A stretch of 64,000 bases of DNA, from the NCBI GenBank assembly GCA_024734495.1, contig JALMQS010000153.1:37400858-37464857 (forward strand). The letters run 5' to 3'. Made by a program: the position numbers and the translations under genes. Below the pieces are notes generated by a model. It had not been told where the DNA came from and did not search any database. It saw only the letters and a program-made list of their open reading frames with translations. Shown piece by piece: positions 19,975 to 31,839 of this stretch (the first letter of the stretch is position 1; each line of letters begins with the position of its first letter). Source of the stretch: Forficula auricularia. Its lineage: Eukaryota > Arthropoda > Insecta > Dermaptera > Forficulidae.

Positions 19975-22900
19975 CCTCAGATTTGGATTCAGTATCCCAA
20001 AAAACATATATATAATAATTCAATAATTTACAAAGAAATTTCTCTTTCAAATTGGCTTTCAAACAATATAATAAACAATCAAAGAGTATTAATTAAAATT
20101 AAAATTAAAAAATAATATATTGGGGATATATATAAACATGCGTATGTTTATATTTATATATGTATATCCATAATAGATTTTAAATTTATTATCTTAAATG
20201 TTGCTAATTGGTAGTAGTATTTCACTTTGGTGGATCGTTATTACCTATTAATTATTAAGTGGATTAAAGATCTATTTAAAGAACTACATTTTCCCCATAG
20301 GGGCCCATTTGAACAGAATTTGACTGGACTAATACAGTGATGTTTCTAATCTTAACCACTGGTTATTTTGATATCTCTATTATTTAAAAGATAAGATTAT
20401 TATCTATTCTTTATCGTATAATAAATAATCTACATATATTAATAAACATCGATTTAAAATATTTACGAATATCCGATTGAAAACAAACAGATAAAAAAGG
20501 AAAGAAAAGAAAAATGTATATTAAGCAGAAGAGACATTCACAATTCATCTAACATAAGGAAAATTCTCAATTATTACTTAATATTATGATGCTTTTTAAA
20601 TTATACTTCATTCATATTATCTGTATTCTATGATTTTATGAATATGACGTCATAATATGTTACGTCACAAAACGTAGAGAGAATTTTCAAGTGTTCCATT
20701 AATCTTTTTATACACTTTAAAATAAAAAAAGCATAAAGAGACCTCGAACAGAAATAACTAGAAAAATGCAGATGGTCAAGATCAATAATTTCAACCTTTA
20801 AAAAAAAAATGCAACGCAAATAACCTTTCGAAAATTGAATTATTTAATTCAATTAAAGAATGTGGAGGAGATGATGAATAACAAAAATAATAAAAATCCA
20901 ATCCCAATCCGCCTTTTTATCCGCCATTGAATGGCTGCCAAATTTACAAACAAAAAAAAACAACAATTAAATTATAAGGAAACAGATGAAAAAACTCATC
21001 AATTTTATCCCATTTGAACGATGAATAAATATTATTGTAAATAAAAAAAATAATTATTATTCAAATATTAATAAATAATAAATTATATAATAATTGTGTA
21101 ATGAAAAATTTAATATCTCTGTTATTATGAAATATTAGATTTATTTAGATTAGATTATTATCTACTGTAATCAAAGTAGAAAATTGATATTCAACTCCGA
21201 TTTCAATGAATGACATTCAAGAATTCAATTTTCGAAAAAAAACAAATATAATTAATCACGCAATTTCTGTTTCACATTGATTTGCTATCAATAAAATAAA
21301 CAATAAACAAAATTTTATCTATATATGTTTCTATATATATCCCTAATATATTAAAAAAAAATTCAAATTCTAATTCTAAAATCTTAAATTTTGCTAATTA
21401 CGTATTTCAACGGATGGCGTTAAATAATTCACTTTAAAAAAATAATTAGATAATTTACTATACATTTATTTTCTAACAATAAAATAAACAATCAAAAAGT
21501 AATTATTAAAATTAAAAACAATTTTATCTATAGATGTTTATATATATATACATTCCTAATATATTAAAAAAATTAAAATTTTTTAAAATCTTGAATGTTG
21601 TAAGGTATTTAAACGGAAGGCATTAAATTATCAATTTTAAAAAATAGTTTAATAATTAAAAATGATATTAAAAAATAAAATAAACAACCAAAGGGTAATT
21701 AATAAAATTCAACAAAATTTTAATATATTCTGTGGATATGTTATAAATATGCATATGTTTATGTTTATATAGTAACTATGCCTACTCATAATTTAAATTC
21801 AAATTTAAAATCATGAATATGTTGCTCCAAATATTTCACTTGGCTGGATCTTTGTGTTAAGTCATTAATATTGAGAAATGATCAGTCGATTGAGAAAATG
21901 TATATTTAAAAGTAGGTATAGGGATTTCAAACAGATGGCATTTAATAATAATTTAATTTAAAAAACCAAATTTCCATATCAAATTAGTTTTCTAACAATA
22001 CAATAAAAAATCTAAAATTTAATATATTTGGGATATATATGAACATAGGCGCATGTTTATTTATATATATATCCATAAAAAATGAATTTTAAAGTCTAAT
22101 TCTAAAATCTTGAATGTGAATTTCAACGGTTGTCATTAAATTATTCTATTTCGAAAAATAATTTAATAATTTACAAAGAAATTTCTCTCCCAAATTGGGT
22201 TTCAAACAATATAATAAACAATCAAAGAGAAATAATTAAAATTAAAATTAAAAAATAATATATTGTGGATATATGTATATATAAACATGCCTATGTTTAT
22301 ATATACATAATATATTTTCATAATAGACGAAAAATACTTTAAAAGCTTGAATATTATAGTAGTATAGTATTTCAGTTTGCTGGATAGATATTTGTTTTTC
22401 AAACAATAAAACAAACAACCAAAGAGTATAATTAATAAAATTCAACAAAATTTTAATATTTTCTGGATTTGTTATATATAAATATGCATATGCCTACACA
22501 TAATTAAATTTAAAATCTAGAATATATTGCTCCAAATATTTCACTTGGCTGGATCTTTGTGTTAAGTCATTTAATATTGAGAAATGAGGGGATTGAGAAA
22601 ATGTATATTTAAAAGTATAGGTATTTCAAACATGATGACATTAAATAATAATTCAATTTAAAAATAAAAAATAATTAGATAATTTATCACGAGATTTCTA
22701 TTTCAAATTAGTTTTTTCTAACAATCACAAGTAATTACTAAACTACAAATTTAATATATTTGGGATATATATGAACATAGGCATGTTTATTTATATATAT
22801 CCATAAAAAATGAATTTTAAAGTCTAATTCTAAAATCTTGAATGTGAATTTCAACGGATGACATTAAATTATGGCAATTTTAAAAAATAATTCAATAATT

Positions 22901-23370
22901 TACAAAGAAATTTCTCTTTCAAATTGGGTTCCAAACAATATAATAAACAATCAAAGAGTAATTATTAAAATTACGAATCAAAAAATAATATATTATGGAT
23001 ATATATAAACATAGTCTATGTTTATTTAAGTATATATCCATAAAAGATAAATATTAAAGTCTAAATCTAAAATCTTGAATGTGAATTTCAACAAATGACA
23101 TTAAATTATGCAATTTTAAAAATAATTCAATAATTTATAACTAAAATTTCTCTCTCAAAATGGCTTTCAAACAATACAATAAACAATCAAAGAGTATTAA
23201 TTAAAATTAAAATTAAAAAATAATATATTGGGGATATATATAAACATGCGTATGTTTATATTTATATATGTATATCCATAATAGACGAAAAATTTTTAAA
23301 TTAATTATCTTAAAGGTAGTAGTATTTCACTTTGGTGGATCGTTATTACCTATTAATTATTAAGTGGATT
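19975..23370. repeat. AT-rich satellite-like array, reverse arm
   Basis: Reverse-complement relative of the 3.7-5.9 kb array, containing for example 'ccaagtatttcacttggctgg'-type and 'ggctggatctttgtgttaag' sequences in inverted order, and many 'aataatatattggggatat' units. Co-linear matching over about 1.8 kb (21.4-23.3 kb with 3.7-5.4 kb) implies duplication of a whole block. The small AT-rich ORFs here are not supported. Confidence 0.75.
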
Positions 23371-23398
23371 AAAAATCTATTTAAAGAATGAATGAATG

Positions 23399-23424
23399 GT
23401 GTGTGTGTGTGTGTGTGTGTGTGT
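23399..23424. repeat. (GT)n microsatellite
   Basis: Thirteen GT dinucleotides immediately right of the array. Confidence 0.9.
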
Positions 23425-23784
23425 TTAGGTTTAAGTTAAGTTAACCGGTTGGTTGTCTAACTCGAACTGACCTGGGAGGTAGATAGGTATAGGTGCAGTG
23501 GAGAGCCGCGACGCGTATACTGAGCTCCTCTTCCAAGTTCTTGAATTAGATCAGATCAGATGGCTACGTCATTAGACGACCGTCCGCCCGCCCGCCGTAA
23601 GCCGTAAGCCGTAACCCGTACGAGACCCTCACGTAAAAATGGCTTTTTATATAAAACGTGGAGAGGAAGGAACCAAATGTAAACACGGAACCCCCGTCCT
23701 CCTCCTCACCCCCGTAACCTATTCACCTCTCATCTAGACCCTTTTATAACGTTTCCTTGATTTCAAAATATTCTAAATAATTAA

Positions 23785-24275
23785 ACAATTAAATATTCCA
23801 GCGCCTCCCAATCGATCGCAGACCCCAAAGATCGAAAATAATTTCTCTTCACCCGGGGCGCGACCACAACGAGGCCGTGTAAAGACAATTAATAACAAAT
23901 TTAAATTTAGGGAACGAAGAAAAGTTTACTTTTATTACAGACAAAAGGATCAGCCGGGGCGTGAAGAGAAAATTATTTTCGATCTTTGGGGTCTGCGATC
24001 GATTGGGAGGCGCTGGAATATTTAATTGTTTAATTAATGAATCAAGGCCTAGGCTGCGAATAATGAACGAGGAGAGGATTAAAAAGAAATTCCATAATTC
24101 ATATAGACAAAAGGTATTAGTTTGGGATCAGGGATCAGTAGCTTAGTGGATATAGGAGTTAAAACTCTTATGACAAAGCATTGCAGTACACATGCAAAGA
24201 TCCCGGGTTCGAGCCCCGGCTGATCCTTTTGTCTGTAATAAAAATAAACTTTTCTTCGTTCCCTAAATTTAAATT
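23785..24275. repeat. Two interlocked inverted repeats around a tRNA-like sequence
   Basis: Pair one: about 23785-23856 against 23962-24033 (CAGCGCCTCCCAATCGATCG against its complement). Pair two: about 23897-23960 against 24212-24275 (contains 'acagacaaaaggatcagcc' and its complement). The second pair duplicates, in inverted form, the 3' end and trailer of the tRNA-like sequence at 24132-24226. The arms interleave, so this is not a simple hairpin. Confidence 0.8.
24132..24226 (+). tRNA. tRNA-like sequence with expanded core (tRNA-derived element or pseudogene)
   Basis: A perfect 7-bp acceptor stem (GGATCAG with CTGATCC) and a perfect 5-bp T stem with TTCGAGC loop (24203-24219) are present. 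There is also an A box (TAGCTTAGTGG, 24139-24149), a B box (GGTTCGAGCCC) and a T-run terminator (24227-24230). A stem TTGCA/TGCAA with 7-base loop GTACACA (U at position 33; apparent anticodon ACA) fits an anticodon arm. However, about 20 extra bases including a GAGT/ACTC hairpin lie between it and the A box. A normal tRNA is about 72-76 nt; this is 95. It may be an intron-like insertion, but a SINE head is more likely. Confidence 0.5.
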
Positions 24276-24279
24276 CTAA

Positions 24280-25397
24280 ATAATATTAAAAATTAATAAG
24301 CTGACGTGTTCTGATGTGGCCATCCACTTGACTTTACCATACAACCTGGCCCCTCACTTGTATTTAATATTTAATAAAATTATTTATAATTGTAGGGGAG
24401 GGGGTTAGTTTTTTAATTTTTAGACTTCTGGGGTCACACTGATTATATATACAAAATTTGGTTGAGTTTGGTACAAGGGCCAAGATTTTCATTTTTTGAC
24501 CCTACTCCCTATTTTGGGCGGTTAGGTTTTGAATTTTTAGACTTCTGGGGGTCCACTAATTATGTATACAAAATTTGGTTGAGTTTTCTCAAATGGTCTA
24601 GTCTTTTTAATTTTTAACTCCCTCTCCACCCCCCTTAATTTTGGGTCGATATGCACCAAAATCTAATCAGCTCTTAATCTCAATGAACCTAAACTACGTG
24701 TGAAATATGGTTTCGATATTCACACTAGTTTTTGAGCTAGCTCGTTCACAAAAATGTGGTAACGCACAGACTAACAACTAACAGACATTTTGACAAAACA
24801 ATTATTATCTCAAAAAATATAATTTTTTCGATGTTTATTTATTAGAGCTTTTTTGTAGAACGAAATGCCATGGTTTTGCTCAATTTTTTTAATCAAAATA
24901 CTTAGAGCCGTTTTTGAGATATTTTGAAAAAAAGAAGAAAAAACTCACTTTTTTCATGTACGATTACAATACTTGACCATACCCTGTATGGTAAAGTAAA
25001 ACTCACCCGGTATATATATTTAATAGTGAAAGAATATGGTTTTTAATAAAATTCTCGGCCACCCAATCGGCTTTAATCAATTAATAAAATGTGATGTGGG
25101 AGGGGGTTGTTTTTGTTGTCTATAATGGAATCCACTTGTTCATCTGTCCATATATATGTGTGTTGTTGGTTGGTTGTATAACAACACTCTTTAGATACCA
25201 TATTTCTTTTCTCTTTTTATCTGGTCTTCGAATTCCATTTTGGATTTGCTCAGAAAAGTTTGTTTGCGTGTGGAAATTGAATTAAATATGAAAGAGAGAG
25301 AGAGGGCGTGAACTTTGCGTGATTTAATTTCAAGCTGTATAATACAAAATACAAAAACTTTAATATCGAAATATAATATAGAGTAGGCATAAAGTTG

Positions 25398-25428
<31 letters not shown>

Positions 25429-25560
25429 CTGAACTGAAAAGAAGAATTGAAGCTGCGCATTCAAGGGACGGGAATTTAATCATTGAAATTATTATTTCGT
25501 ATACGATATATACCAACTGCGAAGACAACCTTCAGCGGGCATCTTGCTGGCCACGCCCCT
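24280..25560. other. Non-coding DNA with a degraded ~110-bp duplication and (GT)n
   Basis: At 24400-24610 the phrase 'atacaaaatttggttgagtt' occurs twice in a tandem pair about 110 bases apart, and once more at about 39.46 kb. A (GT)n microsatellite lies at 25402-25428. No gene supported. Confidence 0.5.
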
Positions 25561-25584
25561 TTGGACTCTGAACTGGGTTTTAAA

Positions 25585-25860
25585 ATAATACAAAAGTTTA
25601 TCTATATATGTTTCTATATATATCCCTAATATATTAAAAAAAATTCAAATTCAAATTCTGAAATTTAAAATTTTGCTAAGTAGGTATTTCAACTGATGGC
25701 GTTAAATAATTAAATTTTAAAAAATAATTAGATAATTTACCTGATATTTATTTTCTAACAATAAAATAAACAATCAAAAAGTAATTATTAAAATTAAAAA
25801 AAATTTATCTATACATGTTTATATATATATCCCTAATATATTAAAAAAGTGTTAATAAAT
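25585..25860. repeat. Third piece of the AT-rich satellite-like array
   Basis: Matches 21.31-21.56 kb in the same orientation ('tctatatatgtttctatata', 'atggcgttaaataatt', 'aataaacaatcaaaaagtaa'). Confidence 0.7.
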
Positions 25861-26160
25861 TGTATTTATCATGAACTATTAGTAGTTTTTAAAATTAAAG
25901 AAATCACGTCGGTATCATAGCGCAAGCCAATTTTAAAATAAGTATAGATATAGAATTGTAATAACCTAAAATCGGAGTGGGTGCTCATAATTGAGAACGA
26001 TCGCAGAATAAGTAAATCGAAAATTCGTTTTATTTATTCGTGTTCAATAAATAACTATAATTAATTATGTGTGATTTAAATAAAAATAATTTTTTTATAT
26101 ATACTGAAGTGCAAAAAAAAACAATCCACCAATAAAAACTTTATTAAATAGTAAATCATT

Positions 26161-26340
26161 TGGTGCCGCGTATAGCAGAGTGGAATATTAATTTAAATAT
26201 TAATTATAGATAAAAAATGGACTGTATGTAGGTTTAATTAGAATTTAATATAAATTTTTGGATTATAAAAATATGAATTTTAAAATTGAATACAAGTGAT
26301 GTTAGGAGTAACTTAAAACTATATGTATAAATACAGATAT
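26161..26340. repeat. Dispersed repeat shared with 63.74-64.0 kb (left part)
   Basis: Shares 'aaaatggactgta', 'aggtttaatt' and 'acttaaaactatat' in order with 63.74-63.92 kb. The right continuation is at about 27.03-27.12 kb, separated here by the palindrome. Confidence 0.7.
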
Positions 26341-26397
26341 TGAAGGAGACAATAAAGAGTGTGTCTTCTGCTCGAATTATAAATTTTATTTATTTAT

Positions 26398-26440
26398 AAC
26401 GAGACTATAGTTTCGAGGGCTTTGCCCTCTTCATCAGTCT
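26398..26440 (-). ncRNA. Hammerhead-ribozyme-like motif, left arm
   Basis: On the minus strand: CTGATGA (26437..26431), one extra A, a 6-bp stem II GAGGGC/GCCCTC with loop AAA, GAAAC, a TATA loop and GTC. Stem III would be AC/GT (2 bp). The core boxes are complete except for the extra base after A9. Cleavage is predicted after GTC. Confidence 0.5.
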
Positions 26441-26898
26441 ATTACAATGTATTCACAGGAATTAATTTATGAATGAAAGGTTAAAATCTTTCATGTGGTT
26501 AGGTTAAGAAAATATACAGTGTGGGCAAGTTAGGAATTGAAATTTATACTTGTTTTATTATTTTGACTGTAGGTGGCGTTCGTGAAGTTTATATTTTATC
26601 GGCTATTTTTAAAATAAAGCTTTCGGGAATTTCCATTTTCCGATTTAAGAATTTTTTGGTGAATTATTTTATGATTTTCACCCAAAAAATTCTTAAATCG
26701 GAAAATAGAAATTCCCGAAAGCTTTATTTTAAAAATAGCCGCTAAAATATAAACTTCACGAACGCCACCTACAGTCAAAATAATAAAACAAGTATAAATT
26801 TCAATTCCTAACTTGCCCACACTGTATATTATCTTAACCTAACCACATGAAAGATTTTAACCTTTCATTCATAAATTAATTCTTGTGAATACATTGTA

Positions 26899-26943
26899 AT
26901 AGACTGATGAAGAGGGCAAAGCCCTCGAAACTAAAGTCTAGAT
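26899..26943 (+). ncRNA. Hammerhead-ribozyme-like motif, right arm
   Basis: Plus-strand counterpart of the left-arm motif: CTGATGA at 26904-26910, stem II 26912-26917 with 26921-26926, GAA 26927-26929, stem III AC/GT around TAAA, C at 26938. Downstream TAGATA differs from the left-arm TCGTTA and weakens stem I, so this copy may be inactive. Confidence 0.45.
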
Positions 26944-27566
26944 ATAAATAAATAAAATTTATAATTCCAGCAGAAGACACACTCTTTTATTGTCTCCTTC
27001 AAAATATATAAAAATTCTGCTACTCTCGGCAAAAACTTTCAATTTAAATACAGATAAAAAGTTTGAAAATTGAATGTTAAAATTCAGCTATTTGAAAAAA
27101 TACAAATGTTTACAAAATAAAGTAAAGTTTATATATAAATCAATTAAATACAAATTAACATAAGAATATCAATTAATAAAACTTTAGATGATGAAAATGG
27201 ACGTATGCTTCTTGTTCAATTTTATTAAAAATTAATTAATTAACGCCAATCGCGTTTTTAGCACAAATTGCTAAATATATATAGCCAGATAACCGTGAAG
27301 CGTGCAACACAATTTAATCTATTTTCTAGTTGGTTGTAAATCAACTGAACAAATAGAAAAACTCAATATAAATCCCAATTGATGAAAAAATACTATATAT
27401 ATTTGTCTAGATTAATTTGCCGCAACGCTGAGGTAATGCTGCCGTCAGGGAGCGCTGATGTCGTCTTTGCGGCAAATTTGAAATATAATTGTAATTGAAA
27501 CTCGAACTTTCGGAATGAAAGACTCCAATTGATTTTAAATTAAGAAACATTAAATTTATTGATAAT

Positions 27567-28345
27567 TGTTGTTATGGCGCTTGTGAGGTGAGTGCTGTGT
27601 GGCGCTTTGATGCCGCGCCCCATCAAGTCGATGGGGTCCTAACAATCTGTTGAGTGCAGAGTTGTAGGTTGCGTGTTCATGTAGGGTGTGTGCAGGGGAG
27701 GGGCTGCTGGATGGCGGTGGCCCCTCCAGATTCGCTTCTTCGAATCCGTTCGCTTCTCCAGTCGGAATCGAGTCGCTTTAATTATAGCATGGGTGATAAT
27801 ATTTCACTCATGCAAAAACGACGCAACGATCCGACTGAGTCATCTAGCGGCCGTGGCTCAAGGCTCGTCGCCATGAGCGAGAGCGGGCCGCTACACCACA
27901 CCCTTTCTTTCTTGGGTGATTGCCGATTACCGACTAAGTCAGCCGGGCAAGGCTCTATCCACCTAGCTGGCGGGTCAAGAGGCTGCTTGCTTTGCAATCA
28001 CGTCGGGGTCACCAGTATTGTTAGGGCGCTCGTGAGGTGAGTGCTGTGTGGCGCTTTGATGCCGCGCCCCCCATCAAGTCGATGGGGTCCTAACAATCTG
28101 TTGAGTGCAGAGTTGTAGGTTGCGTGTTCATGTAGGGTGTGTGCAGGGGAGGGGCTGCTGGATGGCGGTGGCCCCTCCAGATTCGCTTCTTCGAATCCGT
28201 TCGCTTCTCCAGTCGAATCGAGTCGCTTTAATTATAGCATGGGTGATAATATTTCACTCATGCAAAAACGACGCAACGATCCGACTGAGTCATCTAGCGG
28301 CCGTGGCTCAAGGCTCGTCGCCATGAGCGAGAGCGGGCCGCTACA
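27567..28345 (-). mobile_element. TRIM copy 3, complete, minus strand
   Basis: Two LTRs (27567-27895 and 28016-28345, 329 and 330 bp) are almost identical, suggesting recent insertion. Between them on the minus strand are the primer site TGGTGACCCCGACGTGAT (complement ending at 28014), a ~120-base interior and the purine tract AAGAAAGAAAGGGTGTGG next to the 3' LTR. The 5-bp TSD is ATAAT on the plus strand (27562-27566 and 28346-28350), i.e. ATTAT in element orientation. The reading frames of up to 128 codons in the LTRs share no known domain and repeat with every LTR. Confidence 0.92.
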
Positions 28346-28350
28346 ATAAT

Positions 28351-28830
28351 TATTCCCCCCTCCCTCACCACTCCAAAAATTAAATATTCAATTTGCTTTT
28401 CTTTGTGCACAGAAAAAGAAATTAATCACATCTTATTTGATTTATATTTTATATATTATTTGTTTATTTTTTAAAAATTTGCCACTTTTTTATAATTTAT
28501 TAAAAATCTAAATTTTGTTATTCTTATTTTTTGATTTTTACAAAATTGAGACACATGCCCGAGTTTATCATGGCAATACTGGAGGGAGCAGCCTGTCATA
28601 CAAACAACACCTGATTGATCTCTTTTAAATATTTGGAGCCTTATATCGATTATCGATCCCAAATTTAAAAAAAATTATATAATATAATTCTCCTCCTCAC
28701 ACGATCCCACTTATTTAAATAAATCTACATATTTCCACACAAAAAATATCACAATGCTGTAGATTATAGAAAAAAATACTACCAGATTCATATCTAGAGC
28801 CTCATTTCTGTAGCTGTGTCAGGAGGAAAA
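28351..28830. other. AT-rich non-coding DNA
   Basis: No feature recognised. Confidence 0.45.
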
Positions 28831-28834
28831 TGAG

Positions 28835-28998
28835 GTGAAACTTTTAAGAGACTATGTATTTTCGGGAGTTTAAAGGTATACATTTGGAGTGTGGTTTTTT
28901 AAGAGGAATAAAATTTTTGGACCGAGACGCTGCCCGCCAGGGCACTTCAGCCCGGAGGGCCGAGCTTCGAGGGCGTGCCGAAGGCACGCACGAAAAGC
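28835..28998. repeat. GC-rich hairpin-bearing dispersed repeat, copy A
   Basis: Matches 60.15-60.33 kb in reverse complement over about 160 bases, including 'gctgcccgccagggc', 'gcccggagggccgagc' and 'gtgccgaaggcacgcac'. A more diverged relative lies at 44.20-44.30 kb. The GC-rich core can form several short hairpins. The opposite-strand ORFs crossing it are not supported. Confidence 0.7.
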
Positions 28999-28999
28999 T

Positions 29000-30150
29000 C
29001 GTAAATAAATATATGCTTACGATCTGTCTGCTATAAACATGAATTTTGAGCACTCTCAATAATTCATACTAGACGCTCTTTGCGTAGGTTCAAAATAAAA
29101 GGGGTTTTTTTTGTTGCTTCAAGGTAAAACATATGCGCAAATTGAGGTTAAAGAGGATTTTCCTTATTCTAAAATCATCTGGTCAGGAGAGAAATAAGCG
29201 GGGCGATTTCAGTAAAATTTAACAATTTTCCACTTTGCGAGGGGCTATCACAAGAACTAGGTGACTATTCCTAGCGATCGACATCAAAATAAGAAGTGAG
29301 TTTAACATTTTTTGATTGTAAGATTAGAAGAAAAGCAAGGAAATAGAGAGAAGATAGCAAATAGTGCCTCAAAAAATCGAGGTACACAGCTCCATCTATT
29401 TTTCCATTCGACACGGCAGTGAATTTTGAAAACTAATTTTTTAGTCGTCAATTTGCTAGCACCATCATTTTTAATTTTTTCACAAATAACCATACATTAT
29501 TGAAATTATTGGTTATTGCAAGTGTAATTGCCACTTGTTGTTGACTTAGCCTTTGATTAATTAGCGATACACAATTTGAACTGCTTGAAATTCAGAAATA
29601 TCCATTTTGTATATTTTAATTTTCTATCAATGATGCTTAATTCAAAATTATTCATTTTATTGATATTTCAAATGGAATTTGATCTTTTATTAAAACTTTA
29701 TTTAAATGTAAAGTAATATTGAGAAAGTAGGATAATTTGTAATTGTATCTTTTAATTTAATTTTAATTATTTTTTTTTCATAAAATTCAAAAATTATCAA
29801 CAAATTTATTGAATATGTTAGTTTAAGAGTTAATAGAATAAATTATATATGGTTAATTGTAAAAATTTTAAAAATTATTTGCTATTTAATCAAGTTTTTA
29901 TTAGACGGTCGATTTTTTTGAACCGTAGTATATATGGTAGTATGTTGATGTTTCTAAATCATTCTGCGTGTCAACCAAGTTCGGAAAAACGGGCGACGCA
30001 CCTGTCATATGTAAATTTACACGAACCATTTCCAGCTACTTTTGACCCCCCCCCCCCATAACTCAAAAACCATTAGACCTACACACTTGAAATTTTTCGT
30101 GTCTAATAGCACACTGGAACACCTAGAATCCCAAATTTCATGAATAAATA
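29000..30150. other. Non-coding DNA, no clear feature
   Basis: AT-rich; small ORFs lack recognisable motifs or codon bias. A C run at 30049-30058 is the only simple repeat. Confidence 0.4.
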
Positions 30151-30152
30151 TG

Positions 30153-30212
30153 TTAGGGGTTAGGTTGCGTGGTGCGTGTCCACGCTGCCCACCTAGTTGG
30201 TGGGGACCTAAC
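30153..30212 (-). mobile_element. TRIM-variant LTR fragment
   Basis: About 60 bases containing CCTAGTTGGTGGGGACCTAAC match the variant LTR end at 1074-1135. On the minus strand it ends in CCTAACA like the main TRIM family. Confidence 0.5.
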
Positions 30213-31176
30213 GATGATTTGGACAGGGCGATGTATGTTTGTGAATCACCCTGTTTAATATCTAAGCCTATTGAATTTATACTGAGTATAGGGACACTCA
30301 AAATATTTTTTTTTGGTGATTTTTAAAAAATTCAAAACAATACTTACCTAAATGGCTGTAGCTGAAAAATCTTAATTTTTTTTTTAATAAATTTGACAAT
30401 TTTTTTTTTTTTTTAAATTAATAAAATTTTATTAAATTATAAAAATTTTGAATAATAATATAATATATGTATATATATATTTTATATATTTTTTGTTATA
30501 TATATGTTATTTAAGTATAATTTTACATTATTATTATTTATTTTTATTTGTAATTTTATTCATTTTAGTATTACAATGTTGTTGTTGTTGTTGTTGTTGA
30601 TCTCTTTTTTTTGTGATAATCATCAATTTTTCTTACAATTTTATTATTCAATTAGAAATCTTACATAGTATTTGTTGTTTTGTTTTATATATATATATAT
30701 ATATATAAATATTTATAATGGCTATATATATTTTACAATTTTATATATATATATTGGCAAGGGCGTATCCAATTTGGTTAGGAGGGGGGAGGGGGAAGGG
30801 GAAGGACAAAAAAAAGAGAACTTTGGATAACAAATATATTAACTACAAAAAATTTAGAAAAGCTAAATTAATAATTTAGGGTCAACCATATCTTTTTGCC
30901 GATTTCAATCTTTAATAAAATCTGTTAAAAACGCGGGAGAGAAATGGTAGTGGGCTCTATTGGTAGCGTCAAAGTGGAAATTTTGTTTTGTATAGGATTT
31001 CAGTACCATGGATCATTTCAAGAAAGAAGAACTCGCATTCGCCGTAGAGTGCTATTTTTGCAGCATGCAATAATATCGTTGCACTGAATACGTCCTCAAA
31101 GTGGAATGGTAAAACGTTTTCGAAATTCGAGTTCCACACAATTCACAGATTCACCACAACGAAAATTACACTCTAA

Positions 31177-31836
31177 GGGCCGGTTGTATGTCGCAAAGTA
31201 AATGCTTTTTACCACTGACACAGGGTAGATGGTAAATGGAGGGACAGGGATGGCAATCAGATGCACATGTCAGTACCTGGCATCTGATTGGCCATCCCAA
31301 TCCCTCCATTTATCATCTACCCTGTGCTAGTGGTAAAAAACATTTTACAAAGAGAAACAAAGAAATTGTCCTCTGCTTGATGCAAATAAACATACACACA
31401 TATATATATCGAGATCATATATCTGTAAATATATTATTTATTTGTTTGAGACTATAGTTTCAAAGACTTGGTCTTCATCATCAGTCTTTCTTCAATTATA
31501 AATGTTTTTCATGGAGTCAATATCATATGGATATTGAAAACTTGGTGTTCCTTCGTCACTGCTGGCTAAAGACATTCTATCCGCTTCACATTCAAATATA
31601 ACAATATGTTTCCCTTTCCCCTTTCTCCTTAGAAAGGCTGACAAAAGAAGGGTTTTTCTTTTTTCTTTTATCTTTTGTTAGCAAACATCTTAAGCAGATT
31701 ACTATTGGATATTTCTATTTGATTGTTCAAACAGAGTTTTGAATTTCTATTGAATGATTTCAAAATTTCTAAAGATTCGATTGCGCTAATTAATTTTGGG
31801 TTCTTTTCTCCTTTTATTAATCTATAATACCGGCCC
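31177..31836. mobile_element. PIF/Harbinger-type element, 660 bp, TSD TAA
   Basis: Starts GGGCCGGTTGTA and ends ATACCGGCCC, flanked by TAA at 31174-31176 and 31837-31839. It includes a hairpin (31195-31345) in which 'accactgacacagggtag' is mirrored by 'ctaccctgtgctagtggt', and a hammerhead-like motif at 31446-31486. The 3-bp TAA target and GGSCC-type ends fit PIF/Harbinger non-autonomous elements. The ends are very short, so boundaries are tentative. Confidence 0.5.
31446..31486 (-). ncRNA. Hammerhead-ribozyme-like motif
   Basis: On the minus strand: CTGATGA (31484..31478), one extra T, stem GAAGAC/GTCTTT with loop CAA, GAAAC, TATA, GTC. Compared with the motif at 26.9 and 60.8 kb, stem II has changed at several positions while pairing is kept, which supports selection on structure in the source family. 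Confidence 0.5.
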
Positions 31837-31839
31837 TAA

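Larger units (their letters stand above)
26341..27032. mobile_element. Palindromic element with hammerhead-like motifs in both arms
   Basis: Arms 26341-26660 and 26681-27001 are nearly perfect reverse complements, so two near-identical 74-residue frames appear on opposite strands; these are not genes. A short tail ending 'ctactctcggcaaaaac' follows the right arm. The insertion is bounded by TAAATACAGATA on both sides (about 26331-26342 and 27043-27054), and the related sequence at 63.92 kb shows an uninterrupted version. A shorter relative is at 60588-60910. Confidence 0.8.

Noticed and set aside
26521..26820. Two near-identical 74-residue frames on opposite strands
   Set aside because: A direct result of the palindrome; same sequence read from both arms.
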